Source: UMGS1002 sp050946195 | GTDB taxonomy: Bacteria > Bacillota > Clostridia > Oscillospirales > CAG-272 | Direction: 5' to 3' | NCBI GenBank assembly: GCA_050946195.1 | Contig: JBMNUI010000042.1 | Span: 1-17,469 of the forward strand | DNA length: 17,469 bases | In this document: positions 7,154 through 12,702 of the stretch, in pieces | Position numbering within the stretch: the stretch's first letter is position 1 | Layout: the number at the start of each line of letters is the position of its first letter | The notes under the pieces: generated by a model | What the model saw: the letters and a program-made list of their open reading frames with translations, nothing else | Told to the model about the DNA's origin: nothing | Databases searched by the model: none | Translations under genes and position numbers: made by a program

Positions 7154-7788
7154 AACATATACCCCCCGCCGCGGACTGTGTAAATAAGCCGGTCGCCGAA
7201 GGTTTTCTCAAGCTTTTGGCGGAGGTTGCTGATATGGACCTCGGTTTTATTTGACGCGCCGGCGCCAACAAGCCGGGCCAGCTCGTCGCGCGGCACGACC
7301 TTGCCCCGGGCTTCGATCAGACGGGAAAGCAGTGTAAGCTCGCTTGGGGTGAGCTTAACGCTTGCCGCGCCAGACGACACGCAGCGGGAAGTCAGGTCGA
7401 TCTCAAGCCGCCGGGCTTTTGACCTGCCGCCGGTTGTCAGCGAGAGTCTGCCGATCTCACTCACAGCCTCGCGGACAGCGTTTCTGAAGTCCTCAAAGCT
7501 CACCGGCCGGTGAAGTATCGTACGGCATTTTTGCCTGAGCGCCCCCGGGATAGAATCCTCATGTCTTGAGATTCCGATAATGACGCTGCCGCGCAGCCCC
7601 GCGGCTGCCTCTGCCGAGGCATCATCGTCAAGATTGACAATCAGCACCCGCGCCGCCGGCAATGTGCCGGGGTCCGCTACTGTCGCCCTGCAGCCTGTCT
7701 CGCCGAGCAGCAGAAGAAGAAGCTCGTCAAGAACAGGGTCGGAGGCAAGGACCACCGCGTCGTATGCCGCCTTTTTTTTCGGACTCAT
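7144..7788 (-). CDS. OmpR/PhoB-like winged-helix regulator with degenerate receiver domain
   Basis: A 214-residue DNA-binding protein. Residues 126-214 are a clear OmpR/PhoB winged helix: VKLTPSELTLLSRLIE, the recognition region KTEVHISNLRQKLEK, and the wing IYTVRGGGYMLKK. Residues 9-112 have receiver-like alternation but lack key residues. The acidic pair is Ser16-Asp17 rather than Asp-Asp, the lysine of the usual KP motif is Arg94 (HRP), and the phosphoacceptor region reads VNLDDD (Asp54 is the nearest match). Phosphorylation is therefore doubtful and no histidine kinase gene is near. The ATG overlaps the anti-sigma stop as ATGA with no ribosome site close by, suggesting translational coupling. 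As the last gene of the sigma/anti-sigma cluster it probably takes part in the same response. Targets are unknown. Confidence 0.85.
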   Translation of the reverse strand: MSPKKKAAYDAVVLASDPVLDELLLLLLGETGCRATVADPGTLPAARVLIVNLDDDASAEAAAGLRGSVIIGISRHEDSIPGALRQKCRTILHRPVSFEDFRNAVREAVSEIGRLSLTTGGRSKARRLEIDLTSRCVSSGAASVKLTPSELTLLSRLIEARGKVVPRDELARLVGAGASNKTEVHISNLRQKLEKTFGDRLIYTVRGGGYMLKK

Positions 7789-8639
7789 TTTATTATATCG
7801 TCTCCCGAGATATTAGAAAGGCCGAGCCCTTCATTCCCGATGTAGTATCTGTATTCCGAAACTCCTCCCGGATAGGAAAAGGAAATTACATCATCTAATA
7901 TCGTATAGCTTCCGGTTATGACATTCTTGCCGGTATCAACAAGTGTGAAGGTATTGGCGGTTGTCATGGTGAGTGTTACCGCCTTGCCGCTGTCGGTTGC
8001 AAGCTCCCAGCAGCCGACCAGCAGTGCGGCGTTATGCAGCGAGTCGCCTGACTTGTCGGAAGTTGCTTCGCTGTCGGCCGGGGCAATTTGAGTCAGGTCG
8101 GCTGTATCTGCCTCGGCAATGGTATCGTCTTTCGTCACATCAAAGCACTCAATTCCGGTGTCGCTGCTGCAACTTGATGCTTCGTTTCTCAGTTTGTCCT
8201 GAGCTGTGGCCCGATTGAATAAATACTGGGACATCGCCGGTGCTTCGGTCTTGTTGTTTGACATTTCCGCGGAAAACCCGCTGAACAAGTCGGCGTTCCG
8301 TCCAAGGTCGCCGAAAATCGCCGCGGCTCCGATGAATATGCAGAGCATGGCGGCAATTCCGACACCCGCATAAGCCGATACCCGCCTCATCAGCCGCGCC
8401 TTCTTGTCGGCCCTGACTGCGGCCATAACCCGCGTGTGCAGCTCGCCGTGGGCCGGGTAGGCGGCTTCGGTGGCCGCACGGCAGACCGCCACAAGGTCGC
8501 GATAGAGCTTGCGGCAGTCGGGGCAGGTTTCGATATGGCGCGCGACAAGCTCCGCGGTCTCCTTATCAAGCTCGCCGTCGATATATTCGATTATCAGGCC
8601 GCTTACAACATCGCAGGCGGCTCCGGCTTCGAATTTCAT
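7785..8639 (-). CDS. Membrane anti-sigma factor with N-terminal zinc finger (ZAS type)
   Basis: A 284-residue single-pass membrane protein. The cytoplasmic N-terminus has the zinc-binding anti-sigma motif HIETCPDC (His35, Cys39, Cys42), preceded by the helix IIEYIDGELDKETAELVARH. One membrane helix spans about 90-109 after a basic stretch (KKARLMRR). An acidic, Ser/Thr-rich linker follows, and then an extracytoplasmic domain (about 205-280) that opens VGCWELATDSGKAVTLTM and continues with GSYTILDDVISFSYPGG. That pattern resembles lipocalin-like/DUF5640 beta-strand domains. Such proteins hold an ECF sigma factor at the membrane until the outer domain senses a signal, often followed by proteolysis. 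The start ATG has AGAGGAG upstream. The gene lies 45 bp after the sigma gene and overlaps the regulator gene by ATGA. The ligand is not predictable. Confidence 0.88.
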   Translation of the reverse strand: MKFEAGAACDVVSGLIIEYIDGELDKETAELVARHIETCPDCRKLYRDLVAVCRAATEAAYPAHGELHTRVMAAVRADKKARLMRRVSAYAGVGIAAMLCIFIGAAAIFGDLGRNADLFSGFSAEMSNNKTEAPAMSQYLFNRATAQDKLRNEASSCSSDTGIECFDVTKDDTIAEADTADLTQIAPADSEATSDKSGDSLHNAALLVGCWELATDSGKAVTLTMTTANTFTLVDTGKNVITGSYTILDDVISFSYPGGVSEYRYYIGNEGLGLSNISGDDIIK

Positions 8640-8684
8640 ATAGATGCTCCTCTTAGGTTTTTCTATGTAATATGACGTTATTGT

Positions 8685-9272
8685 CTATAAAATGTTCCAT
8701 GAAATCAATTTTTCTTTCAGACAGTGTCTCGCCCGGTGAATCCGGCTCTTGACGGTGCCCTCCTCAATCCCGAGTAGCTCGGCTATCTCGGCATAGCTCA
8801 GCCTCTGTATGTCCCGAAGCAAAACTATTTCTTTATGCTCGTCGCTGAGTTCCGATATTGCCCGCCGGACCGCGGCAATCCGCTCCTTCCGCTCATATGA
8901 GGATACCGGGTCGTCGTCCCCTTCGGTAACCGGAATCGCGCGCTCGGTGGTGTCGCCGTCCTCGTCTTCAATTGTCAGTGAGTCGGTCTGACGGGTGGAG
9001 CGCCGGCGCAGGGTGTCGAGTGCGGTGTTGCGCGCTATCCTGACAACCCATGAGGTGACCGAGCACTCCCCGCGGTAGGAGCCGGCGGTCCGCCAGAGTT
9101 TCATGAAGACCTCCTGCGAGACGTCGAGCGCATCCTCGCGGTTTTTTGTCGCCTGCATTGCTATATTATATACTATTCTTTCAAAGTGCCTGACGATATC
9201 CGAAAACGCGGCCTCGTTGCCGCAGGCTGCCTTTTTCATCAGGTCTGCCAGGTGTTGATTTTCAGGCAGCAT
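8685..9272 (-). CDS. ECF-family (RpoE-like) RNA polymerase sigma factor
   Basis: A 195-residue sigma factor with the two-domain ECF layout. Sigma region 2 spans about 20-92 (VYNIAMQATKNREDALDVSQ, VFMKLWR, SWVVRIARNTALDTLRRR), an acidic linker spans 100-125, and region 4 spans about 130-190 (LSDEHKEIVLLRDIQRLSY, AEIAELLGIEEGTVKSRIHR). It directs RNA polymerase to a stress regulon and is expected to be held inactive by the membrane anti-sigma factor encoded next. The start chosen is the ATG at 9270-9272 because GGAGG lies 5 nt upstream; a TTG ten codons earlier has no ribosome site. It follows dusB by 78 bp with no terminator between, so it may be read from the upstream promoter as well as from its own. 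No convincing promoter was found in the gap. Confidence 0.93.
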   Translation of the reverse strand: MLPENQHLADLMKKAACGNEAAFSDIVRHFERIVYNIAMQATKNREDALDVSQEVFMKLWRTAGSYRGECSVTSWVVRIARNTALDTLRRRSTRQTDSLTIEDEDGDTTERAIPVTEGDDDPVSSYERKERIAAVRRAISELSDEHKEIVLLRDIQRLSYAEIAELLGIEEGTVKSRIHRARHCLKEKLISWNIL

Positions 9273-9350
9273 GGTAACCTCCAAAATAGTTGCTAGTTGC
9301 AAGGAGATAGAAGTTAGTAGAACGAAAACGAGGAATAGAAGTTTGTCCGG

Positions 9351-10358
9351 TTACAGTAATCCTTTGAGTATTTCCCTCACCTCGTCGAGCGACCCGGCAC
9401 GCATTATGGCGGCGCGGGCTGCCGCCGCACCGGGCTCACCTCTGACATACCAGGCCAGATGCGACCTTGCCGCGGCAATGCCGGCCTTTCCGCCAAGCCG
9501 GGCTTGGGTTTCTTCGGCGTGATGCAGGGCAAGGTCTAAACGTTCCGAAATGTCGGGTAACCGGTATTCCCGACCTTCAAGGGCGGCGGCAATTTCGCTG
9601 AAAATCCAGGGGTTCCCGAGCGCCCCGCGCGCTACGACGATACCGTCGCAGCCGGTTTCCCTGAACATACGAAGGGCGTCGGTGGCCGAATATATGTCGC
9701 CGTTCCCGAAAACCGGAATTGACACCGCTTCTTTGACTTTTTTTATTATCCCCCAGTCGGCGCCGGGGGCGTACATCTGCATCCGGGTTCTGGCATGAAT
9801 ACAGAGCGCGGCCGCCCTGCTCGCCTCGGCAATTCTGGCGAGCTCGGGGGCGTTTATCTCGTCCGGACTCCAGCCGGCGCGCATTTTCACGGTCACCGGC
9901 AGGTTGGTTGCCCGGCAAACCGCCTCGATTATTCTCCCGGCAAGCTCCGGGTCTCTCATCAGGGCGCAGCCCTCGTTGTTTGAGACCACCTTGCGGACAG
10001 GGCAGCCCATGTTGATGTCGATGGCGCAGGGCAGCTCCCAGCCGCCGTATCCCCGGTACTCTCCGGTCGAGAGCATTGCGGCGGCTTCGGCCATAATTTC
10101 AGGCTCAGAACCGAAAATCTGCGCGGCGCAGGGAGTTTCCTCGGGGGTTATTTGAGCAAGCTGCGCGGTCTTGTGCCCGCCCCGGTTCCTGCGGCCTCTC
10201 TGCTCGTAACATAGCGCCCGGGCCGAAATCATCTCGGTAACTGTATACTCGGCGCCGAGCGCACGGCAGATTTTTCTGAAGGTTGTATCGGCGACCCCAG
10301 CCATAGGGGCGAGCATAATACCCTTTGAGAGGCGGACGCCGCCAATTGAAACACTCAT
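9351..10358 (-). CDS. dusB: tRNA-dihydrouridine synthase (DusB-like)
   Basis: A 335-residue FMN enzyme that reduces uridines in the tRNA D-loop to dihydrouridine with NAD(P)H. Visible motifs, in order: APMAGVADTTFR (17-28, FMN/phosphate region), INMGCPVRKV (115-124, with Cys119 the catalytic acid), VTVKMRAGW (155-163), CIHARTR (186-192, the HxRT motif) and FGNGDIYSATDA (217-228). Length and motifs fit DusB. The start is the ATG at 10356-10358, which overlaps the stop of the upstream hydrolase gene as ATGA. A reading from further upstream would add 18 residues of low-complexity sequence lying inside that gene. No ribosome site precedes the chosen ATG, so translation probably depends on coupling. 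The enzyme is cytoplasmic and a housekeeping function. Confidence 0.94.
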   Translation of the reverse strand: MSVSIGGVRLSKGIMLAPMAGVADTTFRKICRALGAEYTVTEMISARALCYEQRGRRNRGGHKTAQLAQITPEETPCAAQIFGSEPEIMAEAAAMLSTGEYRGYGGWELPCAIDINMGCPVRKVVSNNEGCALMRDPELAGRIIEAVCRATNLPVTVKMRAGWSPDEINAPELARIAEASRAAALCIHARTRMQMYAPGADWGIIKKVKEAVSIPVFGNGDIYSATDALRMFRETGCDGIVVARGALGNPWIFSEIAAALEGREYRLPDISERLDLALHHAEETQARLGGKAGIAAARSHLAWYVRGEPGAAAARAAIMRAGSLDEVREILKGLL

Positions 10359-11005
10359 TTTATATTGTATTTTTTGGCTGTGCGGCAGGCCAGGCGGTGT
10401 ATGCGCCGGCACAGCTCAAGTGAGGTATGCGGCTCGCCGTCGGGGGCAATGCGCAGCGGGCGGGCCCGGCGGGTAATTGCATAGAAAATCGTCGTCGCGG
10501 CAAGATATGAGCCGAGCGGCGTGGCATGATTGCCGTCGTCGCGGTAGAAGGGCAGCGATTTGTCGGCGCGCAGCATCCGGTGCCAGACCTCTCCGGCCGG
10601 GGCCAGCAGGGCATCAAAACTTTCCGCGACTTCGGCGTATGCCGCCGTGATCTCACGCTGGAGCGATTTTTTGTCGCGGTGCGCCCAAATCATGTAGAAT
10701 ACCGGCTTTGCGGTCGACTTGTCGAGCGCGTTCTTCTTGATATTCTCGGCGCCCTCGATAAAGTTCTGCCGGTCGAAACTTTTTGCGACATCCTGGAGCA
10801 CGACATAATCATACCCGCCGTAGATGATATTGAAAATGACATCCCGTCGGTCACAGTGGTAAAGCAGTCCCTTGCCGCCTTCGGTCTGCATGGTGACCTG
10901 GGCGTTGATGCCGGCCGACGAGAAAATCTCCTTTGCTATCTGCGGCATATTGTTGTAATAGGTGTGGCTGTTACCGATGAACAGTATCCTGATGTTTTTC
11001 TTCAT
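10355..11005 (-). CDS. SGNH/GDSL hydrolase-like protein (DUF4886-like)
   Basis: A 216-residue protein with SGNH-hydrolase landmarks. Block I is ILFIGNSHTYYNNMP (7-21) with the candidate nucleophile Ser13. A block II-like glycine stretch EGGKG (42-46) and the strand YDYVVLQD (65-72) follow, and block V is DDGNHATPLGSYLAA (156-170), where Asp157 and His160 would complete the triad. The pattern GNSHT...VLQD...D..H fits the DUF4886 subgroup of SGNH hydrolases, which are esterases or deacetylases on sugars or lipids. No signal peptide or membrane helix is visible, so it should be cytoplasmic. The start ATG has AAGGAG upstream. It is first in the transcript that continues into dusB through an ATGA overlap. 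The substrate is unknown. Confidence 0.82.
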   Translation of the reverse strand: MKKNIRILFIGNSHTYYNNMPQIAKEIFSSAGINAQVTMQTEGGKGLLYHCDRRDVIFNIIYGGYDYVVLQDVAKSFDRQNFIEGAENIKKNALDKSTAKPVFYMIWAHRDKKSLQREITAAYAEVAESFDALLAPAGEVWHRMLRADKSLPFYRDDGNHATPLGSYLAATTIFYAITRRARPLRIAPDGEPHTSLELCRRIHRLACRTAKKYNIK

Positions 11006-11053
11006 GACGCCGCTCCTTGTCTCTGTAATTTAATGCCTGCCGGATATGCGAAT

Positions 11054-11082
11054 ATGATACCACAAATGCCGCGGCCTGTCAA
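11054..11082 (-). promoter_or_regulatory. Sigma-A promoter of the hydrolase-dusB operon
   Basis: On the minus strand a perfect TTGACA (11077-11082), a 17-bp spacer and TATCAT (11054-11059), about 50 bp upstream of the hydrolase ATG. It could drive all five minus-strand genes down to 7144, since no terminator is visible between them. Confidence 0.82.
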
Positions 11083-11118
11083 CTGCTAAGGGCTTCGGGG
11101 TTAAATCATAAAAGGGTG

Positions 11119-11147
11119 TTGAATATTTTACGAACATATGCTAAAAT
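11119..11147 (+). promoter_or_regulatory. Sigma-A promoter of the solute-binding lipoprotein gene
   Basis: TTGAAT (11119-11124), a 17-bp spacer and TAAAAT (11142-11147), about 33 bp before the ATG. It is divergent from the hydrolase promoter, about 36 bp away. The hexamers are identical to those of the cls promoter. Confidence 0.65.
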
Positions 11148-11180
11148 TACTAATATAACAAGTAATAAGGGGTGGCAACT

Positions 11181-12626
11181 ATGCTAAAAAAAGTAATCTC
11201 CGCCATGCTTGCGGTACTGATTCTCATCCCGCTCATTGCTGCCTGCGCAACCGGCAAAGAAGCAGATGAAACTACTACAACCACGGCCTCGTCCGGCACG
11301 GCAGATGCAACCGAATCCAAAACCCAAATTGCGCCGGCGCTGCCCGACGTCAAGTACACGGGGTACAAATTTAATGTGGCAAATGGCTTCGTCAATGAGA
11401 CCAAGTACACCACCAATGCCATTATGAGTGAGACGCTTAATGCCGAGCCTATAAACGACGCGCTCTACTTACGCACAACTATAGTTGAAGAGCAGTTTGA
11501 CATTGAGATAGTTGACAGCGACGTGAACGTCGACGGAGTCATAAATTCAATTGCCGCCGGCGAAGACGTATATACAATCGCTACCATCAACTTATCAAAC
11601 ATCATGCGGGTGGTCAATCTCGGGTATGCGGTCGACTTCTACACCATTGACTCGATTGACCTGACCAACCCGTGGTGGGACCACAACGCCGAGCAAAAGC
11701 TTTCTTTTGCCGGCCGGCTCTACTATACCTTCAGCGATATGCTTATTACCGGGCTTGACAACTCAAGGGCTACATATTTCAACAAGACCCTGCTGGACCA
11801 ACTTCAGCTTGAAAACCCGTACGAGCTTGTGGCAGCCGGCAAGTGGACTATTGAAAAAATGCAGCAGATGGCAAAGGTCGCGGTCGCAGAGCTCGACGGG
11901 GACGGCAAAATAACCCAACTTGACCGCGTGGGGATCGCCAACAACGCCACCACCTTTTACGAAGCGATGCTGACCGGCTGTGATGCCGAGATAATGAAGC
12001 AGGGGCGCGACGGAATCCCGTATTTTACCTGCTTTGACGAGAGGGAATTTTTCATTAATGTTTACCAGGGGCTGCTGGATCTCTTTACCGCAGACAACTG
12101 CTACCTTATAACCGACACCAACACCGCCCGGAGTATGTTTATCAACGGACAGACCCTCTTTGTTGTCGACACCCTGCTTATGGCCTCCAAGTCGCGTCAG
12201 GAGGATATTAATTTCGGTATCCTGCCGGTGGCAAAATACGACGAATCGCAGGAAAAGTACTGGCATGTCAGTCCGAATCCCCATGCAATGATGGTGCCGA
12301 TCACCACCTCCGACCTTACCCGTACGGGTGTGTTGCTTGAGGCGCTTTCCTATTATTCGAGCACCTATTATTCCGACCATGCGCTGATTCCGGCGTACTA
12401 TGAGCTGGCGCTCAAGGCAAAGTCCGCGACCGACGTCGAGTCGGCTGAGATGCTGACCCTGATACACGACCACATCTCCTATGTCATCAAAATTGTCGGA
12501 ACCGATTTTAGCGATGCAATATACAGCTTATTTTCTACAGGTAACAGGAATATAGCTTCATTGCTAAAAAATCGGGAAAATGCAATGAAGAAGAAATTGG
12601 CCGAAACGATTGAAAAATTGAGATAA
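11181..12626 (+). CDS. Extracellular solute-binding lipoprotein (family 1-like), orphan
   Basis: A 481-residue lipoprotein. The signal peptide ends in the lipobox IAAC with Cys22 as the predicted lipidation site. A Thr/Ser-rich tether (about 28-50) leads into a large domain of the length and pattern of family 1 solute-binding proteins: LGYAVDFYTIDSIDLTNPWW (148-167), LYYTFSDM, and WTIEKMQQMAKVA followed by the Ca-binding-like loop LDGDGKITQLDRVG (238-251), common in clostridial sugar-binding proteins. Later it has FGILPVAKYD (345-354). The start is the ATG at 11181, with AAGGGG 8 nt upstream; a GTG three codons earlier overlaps that site. Binding proteins deliver sugars or oligosaccharides to ABC permeases, but no permease or ATPase gene adjoins it. 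It may share a distant transporter or serve as a sensor. Ligand unknown. Confidence 0.85.
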   Translation: MLKKVISAMLAVLILIPLIAACATGKEADETTTTTASSGTADATESKTQIAPALPDVKYTGYKFNVANGFVNETKYTTNAIMSETLNAEPINDALYLRTTIVEEQFDIEIVDSDVNVDGVINSIAAGEDVYTIATINLSNIMRVVNLGYAVDFYTIDSIDLTNPWWDHNAEQKLSFAGRLYYTFSDMLITGLDNSRATYFNKTLLDQLQLENPYELVAAGKWTIEKMQQMAKVAVAELDGDGKITQLDRVGIANNATTFYEAMLTGCDAEIMKQGRDGIPYFTCFDEREFFINVYQGLLDLFTADNCYLITDTNTARSMFINGQTLFVVDTLLMASKSRQEDINFGILPVAKYDESQEKYWHVSPNPHAMMVPITTSDLTRTGVLLEALSYYSSTYYSDHALIPAYYELALKAKSATDVESAEMLTLIHDHISYVIKIVGTDFSDAIYSLFSTGNRNIASLLKNRENAMKKKLAETIEKLR

Positions 12627-12630
12627 CCTA

Positions 12631-12659
12631 TTGCATTTTTTGCCGAAAGTATGTATAGT
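12631..12659 (+). promoter_or_regulatory. Sigma-A promoter of the alkaline phosphatase gene
   Basis: TTGCAT (12631-12636), a 17-bp spacer and TATAGT (12654-12659), about 44 bp before the ATG. The -35 hexamer lies inside the right arm of a 10-bp inverted repeat that starts in the end of the preceding gene (12577-12586 with 12630-12639). Confidence 0.6.
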
Positions 12660-12702
12660 AATTATAAGGTTTACGGTCAATTTCTGAAAGGATTTTAACA
12701 AC

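Noticed and set aside
9273..9302. TTG start for the sigma factor ten codons upstream.
   Set aside because: It has no ribosome site, while the ATG at 9272 has GGAGG at proper distance and gives the usual ECF N-terminus.
9303..9360. An ECF-type autoregulatory promoter (TGTAAC followed by CGT) in front of the sigma gene.
   Set aside because: The spacing is about 19 bp rather than the usual 16-17, and the -35 part overlaps the dusB stop. The match is too weak to list as a feature.
10359..10412. An 18-residue N-terminal extension of DusB.
   Set aside because: The residues lie inside the upstream gene and do not match the family, while the ATG in the ATGA overlap gives the usual start.
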